Below are positions 33,306 through 41,300 of a stretch of 64,000 nt of DNA, piece after piece. Numbering within the stretch: position 1 is the first letter of the stretch; every line of letters begins with the position of its first letter. The notes beneath the pieces were generated by a model, which worked only from the letters and a program-made list of their open reading frames with translations, made no database searches and was not told the origin of the DNA. The translations under genes were made by a program, and so were the position numbers. Source of the DNA: SIG603 sp964370775 (GTDB lineage: Bacteria; Bacillota; Clostridia; Oscillospirales; Acutalibacteraceae); NCBI GenBank assembly GCA_964370775.1, contig CAYJKT010000009.1:1-64000 (forward strand), read 5' to 3'.

Positions 33306-34823
33306 TTAATCCATATATCTAAAGGCTTTGTATGTTTGTCCATTTTCATTAGAACCTACTGAGAATAATACTTCATTTGTATTAAAATCAATTTCTTGAA
33401 AAATATAGTAAGGGTCTACAGTTTTACCCCATCCGATTACATATTGACCCTCCTTGATTTCATAAACACCACCCATGGAATTAGAAAAAACGCCATCTAC
33501 TTGATAAGAGGTGTAATCTACTAAGGTTTTATTTTCTTCATCTATATAGATTTTTAATAGGCGAGTTTGTCCATCGGTGTCAACATCGTCTCCACCATTG
33601 TCAAATAGCATGATTGCGCCATCTTCACTAATTCTTACATCGTGTTGCTTCTTGAATTTTTGTTCATCGGATAATCCAAACTGATCAGCTACACCGCCTA
33701 AAATCCACAGTATATCTGATGTTTCTCTATCTACTTTTATTATAGCATCAAGATTTTTTAGAGAAATAACTAAATTGTTATCACTAGGATCTACTCTTGC
33801 ACAGTTAAAATGTGTATAATCAGAATTTACAAGATCTTCATTAAAATAATCATTTTCTCTAACACTGTACTCGTATAACTCGGGGTGGTCAGTACTATTC
33901 CATTCAAAAATTAAAGTGTCGTCTTTTATCTCCTGCACTACTGCATTTACTACGTTTGCTCCAGATTCCGTGAATTCTACTCCTTCTGGGAAGTTTGTAA
34001 CTTTTTGTGGAACATAGGCAGAAACCAAATAATGGTTTTCACCTAGTATTTCAAATTGATGTGAATCTAGAGGCATATTTTTTGGAACGTTATCACTTTC
34101 AATTAAATGCGTAACTTCGTCGATTATTCTGAAATTTTCATCCATTATAACAGCTTTTACTGTTCCGTACGCAACATCTTCTAATTTAGGGTGTTCTTCT
34201 ACACTTACTGCTTGATGATAACTGTAATAAATTTCTCCATTAACTTCTGTTCGGTTAAAAAACATTGCACCAGGAGCAGATTTATAGTATACCAAGTTAC
34301 CATCAGTATCCATTTTAAACAACCACCCTCGTGGAGAAAAATAGTAAAAACCTTCTTCGTCGGTATTATCTTCAATAGGTTCCAAACTTACCCCATTTGG
34401 GTAGGTTTCAATATATGATATAACTTCATTATTTGTGGAGTTGTTAATGACTCTGAGTTCGATTTTATTATCTAAAGAAATCTCAGTGATATTGAAAGTT
34501 TGCTCTCCTACGTCATCCAAGATAGTATCATTTAAATAAATAGTATAATCTTGGGTTAAATCTAAAGTGATGTAATTATCGGTTAACACTGATAAAGATG
34601 AAACAGAATAAGTAGCAGGATTATCTAAATCTATTTCTAAAGGTATATCATTTATTTGGATGTTTACCGTGTTAGTAATTTGCGATGATTCTTCTACAGA
34701 ACTTGTAGCAGGAGAAGTAGAAGGTGATAATTCAACTTCTGATGTAAGAATAGTAGTCTCTGGACTGCAAGCAGTTAGTGTTGTAGCAATAAGAAAAAGT
34801 GCTAATAGGATTATGTTTTTCAT
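33306..34823 (-). CDS. Lipoprotein with arylsulfotransferase (ASST-like) beta-propeller
   Basis: The 505-residue product starts with a lipoprotein signal peptide (hydrophobic 5-15, lipobox LTAC with Cys19), a Ser/Thr/Glu-rich linker, a small beta domain (about 50-130) and then an arylsulfotransferase-like propeller. PAPS-independent ASST enzymes move sulfate between phenols using a His nucleophile; candidate residues are His in DSHQFEILGEN, His in YTHFNCARVDPS and His in KQHDVRISEDG, matching the family's three-His arrangement. It would be anchored outside the membrane. GAGGTAA lies before the ATG. It is 24 bases after the glycerate kinase gene. Activity is inferred. Confidence 0.78.
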   Translation of the reverse strand: MKNIILLALFLIATTLTACSPETTILTSEVELSPSTSPATSSVEESSQITNTVNIQINDIPLEIDLDNPATYSVSSLSVLTDNYITLDLTQDYTIYLNDTILDDVGEQTFNITEISLDNKIELRVINNSTNNEVISYIETYPNGVSLEPIEDNTDEEGFYYFSPRGWLFKMDTDGNLVYYKSAPGAMFFNRTEVNGEIYYSYHQAVSVEEHPKLEDVAYGTVKAVIMDENFRIIDEVTHLIESDNVPKNMPLDSHQFEILGENHYLVSAYVPQKVTNFPEGVEFTESGANVVNAVVQEIKDDTLIFEWNSTDHPELYEYSVRENDYFNEDLVNSDYTHFNCARVDPSDNNLVISLKNLDAIIKVDRETSDILWILGGVADQFGLSDEQKFKKQHDVRISEDGAIMLFDNGGDDVDTDGQTRLLKIYIDEENKTLVDYTSYQVDGVFSNSMGGVYEIKEGQYVIGWGKTVDPYYIFQEIDFNTNEVLFSVGSNENGQTYKAFRYMD

Positions 34824-34847
34824 AATAATTACCTCATTAATATATAT

Positions 34848-35978
34848 TTATTTTAAACCAATTTTAACAAGTCTAAACATTCTCTCACACGCATTTTCAG
34901 TAAGTTCTTCTGCGTTGTTCAAAGCATTTTCTAGGCTCATAACTCCGTTAACTGTTGGTATGATGCTTGTAATGCCATAATCGAACATAGCGATAGCGTC
35001 TTTACCCATAGAACCGACTATCGCAACACATGGTATATCTTGTTCTTTACATATTTTGCCAACACCAGAAGCCACTTTTCCAAAAGCAGATTGATAATCC
35101 ATCATGCCTTCTCCAGTGATAACAAGCTCAGCATCTTTGCACTTGTTTTTAAAGTCAAGTATCTCTAAAATAGTCTCTATACCAGAACGCATTTCTGCAT
35201 TTGTAAAAGCCATTAAACCTGCACCTAAACCACCAGCAGCACCTGCACCCTCAGTGTCACGAACGCTCTTGCTTACAGCTTTTTCTACTACATCAATATA
35301 ATGCTTCATACCATTTTCTAGCATAGGTTGAGTAGTTTCATCAGCGCCTTTTTGTTTTCCAAAAACATAAGTAGCACCAGTTTCGCCAAGCAATGGGTTT
35401 TTAACATCGCTCATAACAGTGATTTCTGTGTCCTTAATTCTTGTGTCAATATCTGTTAAATCAATGCTATCAATTTCAGTAAAGTTTTTAGCGATAGGCT
35501 CTAAAATGTCACCATCTGAGTTTAAAAACTTAACACCAAGAGCTGCTGCAAAGCCAATACCACCGTCATTAGTAGCACTGCCACCAATTCCTATGTAAAT
35601 GTGTTTACAACCTTTTTCGATAGCGTCTAAAATCATTTCACCTGTGCCAAAAGTGCTGTGCTTAAATATGTCACGCTCACTTGTTTTTACAAGAGGCAAA
35701 CCAGAAGCAGTCGCCATTTCCATAACTGCATTATCATCAAAAATCGCATATTTTGACTCGATTAATCTGCCTAGTGGGTCTTTTACAAGACAACTTACTT
35801 CACGAGCATTTAAAGAACTAACCAAGCAGTCAACAGTTCCCTCACCACCGTCAGCGAGTGGCAACTTAATTACATCACAATCAATAAAATTTCTTTTTGC
35901 AACTTTTTCAGCAATGTTGCAAATATCTAAAGCACTTAATGAGCCTTTAAAAGAATCAGGAGCTACAACTATTTTCAT
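34848..35978 (-). CDS. Glycerate kinase (GlxK/GarK type I family)
   Basis: Glycerate kinase phosphorylates D-glycerate to 2- or 3-phosphoglycerate, a link between glycolate/serine or sugar-acid catabolism and glycolysis. The 376-residue product has the family's start KIVVAPDSFKGSLSALDIC, the conserved IKLPLADGGEGTVDCLV, GIGGSATNDGGIGFA and VITGEGMMDYQSAFGK. GAGGTGAT lies 7 bases before ATG 35978; the TTG 6 bases earlier is rejected. The promoter was not resolved on the minus strand. It is followed by the lipoprotein gene in the same direction. Confidence 0.94.
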   Translation of the reverse strand: MKIVVAPDSFKGSLSALDICNIAEKVAKRNFIDCDVIKLPLADGGEGTVDCLVSSLNAREVSCLVKDPLGRLIESKYAIFDDNAVMEMATASGLPLVKTSERDIFKHSTFGTGEMILDAIEKGCKHIYIGIGGSATNDGGIGFAAALGVKFLNSDGDILEPIAKNFTEIDSIDLTDIDTRIKDTEITVMSDVKNPLLGETGATYVFGKQKGADETTQPMLENGMKHYIDVVEKAVSKSVRDTEGAGAAGGLGAGLMAFTNAEMRSGIETILEILDFKNKCKDAELVITGEGMMDYQSAFGKVASGVGKICKEQDIPCVAIVGSMGKDAIAMFDYGITSIIPTVNGVMSLENALNNAEELTENACERMFRLVKIGLK

Positions 35979-36081
35979 ATACAATCACCTCTAAATTTTT
36001 TTATATTTTACCATAAAAACTTTGTAAAATAAAGTAAAAACAACGAAAATTTTTAATAAATTAAAAATTTTAATAAAAAAC

Positions 36082-36110
36082 TTGTTTATCTAACTAAAGT
36101 GTGGTATAAT
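36082..36110 (+). promoter_or_regulatory. Sigma-A promoter of ilvC
   Basis: TTGTTT (36082-36087) and TATAAT (36105-36110) are 17 bases apart, about 90 bases before the ATG. The leader is too short for a T-box. Confidence 0.75.
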
Positions 36111-36200
36111 CACTTTCAATGGTAATCTTTGTTCTATGTGCATTAGATGTAGGTGGAATAATGAATATATTAGATAGTTAGTTTTTAGGAGGAAATAATA

Positions 36201-37211
36201 ATGGCAAAGATTTATTATCAAGAGGACTGTAATTTATCTCTATTGGAAGGAAAAACAATTGCAGTTATCGGTTACGGTAGCCAAGGTCATGCACACGCAT
36301 TGAATGCTAAGGATTCAGGCTGTAACGTTATTATCGGTTTATATGAGGGAAGTAAATCATGGGCAAAAGCAGAGGCTCAAGGCTTTAAAGTTTACACTGC
36401 TGAAGAAGCTGCTAAAAAAGCAGATATCATAATGATTCTTATCAATGACGAGCTACAAGGCGATTTATATAAAAATAGCATTGAGCCTAATCTTGAAGAA
36501 GGCAACATGCTAATGTTCGCTCATGGTTTTGCAATTCACTTTGGTCAAATCGTTGCTCCAAAAGGTGTTGACGTTACTATGATCGCTCCAAAAGGCCCTG
36601 GCCATACAGTTAGAAGTGAATATGTTGAGGGTAAAGGTGTTCCTTCACTTATCGCTGTTCATCAAGACGAAACAGGCAAAGCACACGACATGGCTCTAGC
36701 TTATGCGTTAGCTACTGGTGGTGCAAGAGCTGGTGTTCTTCAAACTACTTTCAGAGAAGAAACAGAAACTGACTTATTCGGTGAGCAAGCTGTTCTTTGT
36801 GGCGGTGTTACTGCTTTAATGCAAGCAGGTTTTGAAACACTTGTTGAAGCTGGTTACGAGCCAGAGAGCGCATACTTTGAGTGTATCCACGAGATGAAAC
36901 TTATCGTTGACCTAATTTATCAATCAGGTTTTGCTGGCATGAGATATTCTATCTCTAACACAGCTGAGTACGGCGACTATATCACAGGACCTAAAGTTAT
37001 CACAGCAGAGACTAAAAAAGCTATGAAACAAGTTCTAACAGATATCCAAGACGGTACTTTTGCTAAAGATTGGTTAAGTGAAAACGCTGTTAAAGCACCT
37101 CACTTCAAAGCAATGAGAAGAAGATGTGCAGAGCATCAATTAGAAGAAGTTGGTTCAGAGCTAAGAAAACTATACAGCTGGAGCGACAAAGATAAATTAA
37201 TTGACAACTAA
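36201..37211 (+). CDS. ilvC: Ketol-acid reductoisomerase (class I)
   Basis: IlvC converts acetolactate or acetohydroxybutyrate to the dihydroxyacid in branched-chain amino acid synthesis. The 336-residue product has the NADPH loop AVIGYGSQGHAHALNAKDSG, the metal-binding IAPKGPGHTVRSEY and C-terminal ETETDLFGEQAVLCGG with Asp/Glu ligands; length fits class I. Codon use is C/T-rich as in highly expressed genes. TAGGAGG precedes the ATG. It stands alone with its own promoter and terminator rather than with ilvBN-leu genes. Confidence 0.97.
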   Translation: MAKIYYQEDCNLSLLEGKTIAVIGYGSQGHAHALNAKDSGCNVIIGLYEGSKSWAKAEAQGFKVYTAEEAAKKADIIMILINDELQGDLYKNSIEPNLEEGNMLMFAHGFAIHFGQIVAPKGVDVTMIAPKGPGHTVRSEYVEGKGVPSLIAVHQDETGKAHDMALAYALATGGARAGVLQTTFREETETDLFGEQAVLCGGVTALMQAGFETLVEAGYEPESAYFECIHEMKLIVDLIYQSGFAGMRYSISNTAEYGDYITGPKVITAETKKAMKQVLTDIQDGTFAKDWLSENAVKAPHFKAMRRRCAEHQLEEVGSELRKLYSWSDKDKLIDN

Positions 37212-37222
37212 TAAATAATTTT

Positions 37223-37248
37223 AAGGGGCTGAGTTCAGCCCCTTTTGT
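37223..37248 (+). terminator. Terminator after ilvC
   Basis: A 10-bp stem (AAGGGGCTGA / TCAGCCCCTT) with a two-base loop is followed by TTGTT, 12 bases after the ilvC stop. Confidence 0.85.
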
Positions 37249-37285
37249 TATACTGAGTTTTTGAATATTTCTGAAAGGAATAGCA

Positions 37286-38500
37286 ATGGATAATTTTATT
37301 TTATATAATAATTTTGACGAAAAAAAAATTATTAAAGAAGTGCTAGAAGAAAAAGCAAACAAAACTAAATCTATAGCTTATCTGGTAAAATTAGCAGAGG
37401 AAAACGGTTTTTACGGCAATTTGTGGCATGTGTTTTTAGCTTTTTCTATAGTGAATGACGTGAATGTTTACAGCAAAACTTGCGAGATAGAGGGGAAACC
37501 TCAGGGCAGTGTAAATGATATTGCTATGCACGATTTCGCTAAGTTCAAAGATTTATTTGACATTGATGTGCATGAGCTTGGAATGGAGCTTGTGACGTAT
37601 TATGAAAATCCTAATTACAACAAAAAACTTGTAAGCAAAAGAATTAGGGATAAAATTTGTACTCTTGCGACAGAGCTTGCTAAGGCTAAGACAGTCCATG
37701 AATTTAAAGATATAGTAACTGCTTTTTACGCAGAGAATGGTGTAGGTAAATTTGGACTTCACAAAGCGTTTAGACTAGACGGCTGTGAGATTATACCTGT
37801 TACAAATATATCAGATATTACGCTAGAGGACTTAGTTGGGTATGACATTCCAAAGCAAAAGCTTATCGACAACACAGAAGCTTTTGTGAATGGTAGAAAA
37901 GCTAATAACTGCCTGCTGTTTGGTGATGCTGGTACTGGTAAATCTTCATCTGTTAAAGCTATTTTAAACAGATATTATGATAAAGGTTTGCGTGTTATCG
38001 AGATATATAAACATCAATTTCACGACATTAATAACGTGCTTGCACAGGTGAAAAATCGCAATTATAAATTTATTATCTTTATGGACGATTTATCTTTTGA
38101 TGACACAGAGTTTGAGTATAAATACCTTAAAGCAGTTATTGAAGGTGGGCTCGAAAAAAGACCAGATAATGTGCTGATTTATGCGACATCTAACAGGAGA
38201 CATCTAATTAAAGAGAGTTTTGCTGACAAAGAGGGTAGACGTTTTGATGATATGCATGCTTCTGATACAGTAGAAGAAAAATTATCTCTTGCTGCTAGGT
38301 TTGGGCAGTCGATTTATTTTGTAGGTCCTAGCAAAAAAGAGTATGACGAGATTGTTAGAGTGCTTGCGAAAAGAAATAACATTAATATAGAAGAAAGTGA
38401 ACTTTTACTTCTTGCTAACAAATGGGAACTTAGCCACAGTGGCAGAAGTGGTAGAAGTGCAAAGCAATTTATAGATCATTTGTTGTCACTAGGCTACTAA
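37286..38500 (+). CDS. DUF815-family AAA ATPase
   Basis: The 404-residue product belongs to the DUF815 P-loop family. Walker A is GDAGTGKSSSVKAIL (about 213-227) and Walker B is FIIFMDDLSFDD (Asp267, Asp268), followed by a sensor region ATSNRRHLIKESF and a C-terminal lid (SLAARFGQSIYFV). The N-terminal 200 residues are variable and helical; the family's cellular role is unknown. It lies 18 bases before a degenerate histidine-kinase-like gene in the same direction, so they are probably cotranscribed. GAAAGG precedes the ATG. Confidence 0.85.
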   Translation: MDNFILYNNFDEKKIIKEVLEEKANKTKSIAYLVKLAEENGFYGNLWHVFLAFSIVNDVNVYSKTCEIEGKPQGSVNDIAMHDFAKFKDLFDIDVHELGMELVTYYENPNYNKKLVSKRIRDKICTLATELAKAKTVHEFKDIVTAFYAENGVGKFGLHKAFRLDGCEIIPVTNISDITLEDLVGYDIPKQKLIDNTEAFVNGRKANNCLLFGDAGTGKSSSVKAILNRYYDKGLRVIEIYKHQFHDINNVLAQVKNRNYKFIIFMDDLSFDDTEFEYKYLKAVIEGGLEKRPDNVLIYATSNRRHLIKESFADKEGRRFDDMHASDTVEEKLSLAARFGQSIYFVGPSKKEYDEIVRVLAKRNNINIEESELLLLANKWELSHSGRSGRSAKQFIDHLLSLGY

Positions 38501-38517
38501 AATAAGAGGTGAGAGTG

Positions 38518-39456
38518 ATGATAAAAGAGTATATTTTAAGCAAATTAAAGATAATTTTGCTTGTTGTTCTATTTATTGTAGTATTTTTATTTATTTGCTT
38601 AATTCAAGCTGTGTCAGCTCTCCCTTTGTTATTTTCATCATTAATTATGTTAGCAGTGCTTATACCTATAGTTTTTTTAGATTACGTTAAACATAGGGAT
38701 AACACAGCTAAAATGAGCGAGATGAAAAAAGACATAGTAAATACTGTATACGAAATGCCAGAGGCTAACAATGCGACAGAAAAAGGGTATCATGATTTAC
38801 TAAAAGAGCTTGACCATAATTACAGACTGGAGTTACTAGACAAAGAGCTTGCTAAAACAGAATTAACTGAATTTGTGGATATATGGCAAACTCAGCTGAA
38901 TAGATTGTTTTCTGACACAGACTATACTGACGAAAAAAGAAGAAAAGCTAGCTTGCGTAATATAGAACGCAAGATTAATTTAATTCATGACTATGTAAAA
39001 GTGAAAGATATTGATGAAAATATTTTTTTGCAGTCTCATAATTTAGAGAATATTGTGAGTTTAATCGTAAGAAAAAACACACACGTTTTTGTTGATAAAA
39101 AGCTTAAAGTTGAGATTAACAATTGTGATTTGGATATAGTCACTGATGATACATGGCTTGCTTTTGTTTTGCAAAATTTATTAGATTATTATTTAAGAGT
39201 AACCATGTTTGGCGTGATTGTCATAGAAGCGGGTGTAGAAGAAATCTCTATAAAATCTGAGGTTATGGGGCTTGATGTTAAAGCAATTAACAACTTTTTA
39301 GATGATGGATACGAGCTTAAAAGTGAGGATAGTGACACAGCCGAACTAGGTTTATTGCTTGCAAAAAAAGTTGCTGATAAAATTAGATATTCGCTTGAAT
39401 TCACGTTGGATAATGATGTAATTCACGCTAAATTAAAGAAAATTGTGACGAAGTAA
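38518..39456 (+). CDS. Degenerate histidine kinase-like protein (BceS/GraS-type pseudokinase)
   Basis: The 312-residue product has the layout of intramembrane-sensing kinases such as BceS: two adjacent N-terminal membrane helices (about 12-31, 34-55), a coiled-coil linker, then a dimerisation-like segment and an ATPase-like end. It lacks catalytic residues. Where BceS has WIHEVKTP it reads DIWQTQLNRL (121-130), so the phospho-His is absent; the N-box WLAFVLQNLLDYYL (213-226) lacks the Asn for Mg-ATP, and the G-boxes are reduced to ELGLLLAKK. No response regulator or ABC transporter is adjacent. ATG 38518 is chosen because AGAGG lies 8 bases upstream. It is probably a signalling adaptor, which is inference. 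Confidence 0.68.
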   Translation: MIKEYILSKLKIILLVVLFIVVFLFICLIQAVSALPLLFSSLIMLAVLIPIVFLDYVKHRDNTAKMSEMKKDIVNTVYEMPEANNATEKGYHDLLKELDHNYRLELLDKELAKTELTEFVDIWQTQLNRLFSDTDYTDEKRRKASLRNIERKINLIHDYVKVKDIDENIFLQSHNLENIVSLIVRKNTHVFVDKKLKVEINNCDLDIVTDDTWLAFVLQNLLDYYLRVTMFGVIVIEAGVEEISIKSEVMGLDVKAINNFLDDGYELKSEDSDTAELGLLLAKKVADKIRYSLEFTLDNDVIHAKLKKIVTK

Positions 39457-39475
39457 ATTAGCTTCGTCACAATTT
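39440..39475. terminator. Terminator overlapping the pseudokinase stop codon
   Basis: A perfect 14-bp stem (AAATTGTGACGAAG / CTTCGTCACAATTT) has the pseudokinase stop codon in its loop and TTTTTATA after it. It also ends the convergent peptidase gene. Confidence 0.85.
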
Positions 39476-39487
39476 TTATATAGAGGA

Positions 39488-40423
39488 TTATTCGTACAAA
39501 TATGCTATATATTCTTCCAAACAATAGTCAAGGTCGTTCATTTCTATAGCTACCTCGACACCAACATATCTATAGTGCCACGGCTCATAATTATAGCCAG
39601 TTATATCAACTTTATCCTCAGGATAGCGAAGAATAAAGCCATAGTTCTCTGCATTTTCTTGCAACCAGTCAAATTCTTCTGTGTCTTCAAAATCATAGGT
39701 AACATAGTTAAAATCAATAGCTAAACCAGTGTGATGTTCGCTGTAACCAGATTTAGATATAGTTCGCATGGTTACTTCTAAGGCCTCTTCCTGAGTAAAA
39801 TTGTAATCTTCCATTTTTTCCTCAACACTGTCATCTATCAACCTTTGTTGCAAATCAATACTTCTGTAACCAGAGGCAAGCCACAGAGACATACCATTTT
39901 TAGAGGCATCTGCTAGCATTTGGGATATATTCTCATAAATTCGCGAATCAACAGTTACGTCATCATACGCTTGTTCTTCAAAACTAAATCCGTCTGGCAG
40001 TGGAATTTCGGTGTTGACTAGAATTAAATTCCAAGGTAGTTCAGATGTGTCTAGGTCAATGCTGTCACTTGTTGGAACATTTTCTGATTCGTAAATCTCT
40101 ATTTCAGCTTCAGTTTTAGCTTCGTTATCAGCGAGTATATCTGATTCTGTGACAGGGAACTCAGTTTCTTGTGTACCAGAAGTAGGTGCGGGGGTAAACA
40201 CTAATTCAGGTGAAACTGTTGGAGAACTGGTATTGGTTGCTACAGGAGTTGGAGTAGGTAAGTTTGACCTTACAAAGGACAAGAAATCCTCTTTTAAATA
40301 TGTGTTATATATAAAAGCAAAGCCTACTGCGAATATAACGAAGATAATTGCTGTTAAAACTCCACTATGCTTTCGAGTAGATTTTGTTAATTTAAATCTA
40401 GTATGTGTTTTTTTATTCTTCAT
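39488..40423 (-). CDS. VanY-type D-alanyl-D-alanine carboxypeptidase (M15B)
   Basis: VanY-like enzymes remove the terminal D-Ala from peptidoglycan stem peptides outside the cell. The 311-residue product has one N-terminal membrane anchor (about 21-41), a Pro/Thr/Ser-rich stretch, and an M15 domain at about 125-305 with LASGYRS, zinc motif SEHHTGLAIDF and EPWHYRYVG, which supply His, Asp, Glu and His residues. AGGAG lies 8 bases before ATG 40423; the upstream GTG overlaps that site. It has its own promoter, so it is regulated separately from the lipoprotein gene behind it. Confidence 0.92.
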   Translation of the reverse strand: MKNKKTHTRFKLTKSTRKHSGVLTAIIFVIFAVGFAFIYNTYLKEDFLSFVRSNLPTPTPVATNTSSPTVSPELVFTPAPTSGTQETEFPVTESDILADNEAKTEAEIEIYESENVPTSDSIDLDTSELPWNLILVNTEIPLPDGFSFEEQAYDDVTVDSRIYENISQMLADASKNGMSLWLASGYRSIDLQQRLIDDSVEEKMEDYNFTQEEALEVTMRTISKSGYSEHHTGLAIDFNYVTYDFEDTEEFDWLQENAENYGFILRYPEDKVDITGYNYEPWHYRYVGVEVAIEMNDLDYCLEEYIAYLYE

Positions 40424-40466
40424 ATAATTCACTCCTTTATTTAATTTTGAAACTGTCTATACTGTA

Positions 40467-40495
40467 ATAGTACACCAATGAGCAAGCTTTGTCAA
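40467..40495 (-). promoter_or_regulatory. Sigma-A promoter of the VanY-like gene
   Basis: On the minus strand a consensus TTGACA (40490-40495) and TACTAT (40467-40472) are separated by 17 bases, about 45 bases before the ATG. Confidence 0.75.
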
Positions 40496-40512
40496 GAAGA
40501 ATAATGTCTAAA

Positions 40513-40552
40513 AAAATCACTTGAAATAGAAAAGTCTAAATCAAGTGATTTT
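40513..40552 (-). terminator. Terminator of the lipoprotein gene
   Basis: A perfect 12-bp stem (AAAATCACTTGA / TCAAGTGATTTT) is followed on the minus strand by seven Ts. It lies about 40 bases beyond the lipoprotein stop and immediately upstream of the VanY promoter. Confidence 0.88.
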
Positions 40553-40592
40553 GTTTAATTTTTTGTGTAGTGAAGTTATACTAGCTTATAAA

Positions 40593-41186
40593 TTAATCAA
40601 CAATAACTTCAATTAAAGAGATAGTATTGTTTTCGTCAATGCTTAAATCAAAGTAAACTCCGTCAATGTCATAACGAATGATAACACCGTTGTCTGTATA
40701 TTCTTCGCCTAATATAGAGATAGCTTCATCTTTTGTCATTCCTAATTTAACACCTGAACTCATTGATACTTTGTCGCTAACTAAGTCGATTAAATATATA
40801 ACTTGATCATCACCATTTGTGTAGCTATAGATGTTAAAATCATCATAATAGTAGATTGTATCTTCACCGTCAAAGTGGCAACTTGGCGCGTATAATGTCT
40901 CATTAGCATCGCCAAAACTTGCAAGTAAATCGTCAGTTAAAATAGTACCAGCTGTTACACTAGCTCCGTTTATCACAACTTCATTTGCCTTAACATCAGT
41001 AGCTGTATCAGCACTTTCTTCGCTTGATTCAGTTTCACTCGCTTCTGTTTCGCTTTCTTCCGCTTGACTGTTACTGGTTTCACTTTCAGTCGTAGAACTC
41101 TCTACCTCTGTGCTTTCAGTAGAACACGCCATAAAAGTCATGCTCATAAAAATTGACATTGCTAAAATTAATATATTTTTCTTCAT
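40593..41186 (-). CDS. Putative lipoprotein with acidic Ser/Thr linker
   Basis: The 197-residue product has a lipoprotein signal peptide (hydrophobic 4-18, lipobox FMAC with Cys21), a linker of about 45 residues made almost only of Ser, Thr, Glu and Ala, and a folded C-terminal domain of about 130 residues. The segment SSGVKLGMTKDEAISILGEEY resembles helix-turn-strand motifs of SmpA/BLIP-like domains (shortened: VKLGMTKDEAISILG). I know no function. It would be attached to the outer face of the membrane. The nearest downstream gene on its strand is the VanY-like gene, separated by a terminator. Confidence 0.75.
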   Translation of the reverse strand: MKKNILILAMSIFMSMTFMACSTESTEVESSTTESETSNSQAEESETEASETESSEESADTATDVKANEVVINGASVTAGTILTDDLLASFGDANETLYAPSCHFDGEDTIYYYDDFNIYSYTNGDDQVIYLIDLVSDKVSMSSGVKLGMTKDEAISILGEEYTDNGVIIRYDIDGVYFDLSIDENNTISLIEVIVD

Positions 41187-41300
41187 ATTTTTCTATTGCA
41201 GTATTAATACTCAACTGCAAATCCTTTCTTATTACCGTTTTTCGGTATTTTTTATATTTCCTTGCAAACAAAGTAAAATCAAAAATGTATAACAGCTAGC

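Noticed and set aside
36001..36200. T-box or other leader riboswitch before ilvC
   Set aside because: The transcribed leader is only about 85 bases and lacks T-box hairpins or the TGGNACCGCG motif.
37286..38500. DUF815 gene as a replication initiator or DnaC-like helicase loader
   Set aside because: The P-loop and lid agree with DUF815 and no DNA-binding domain or replication context is visible.
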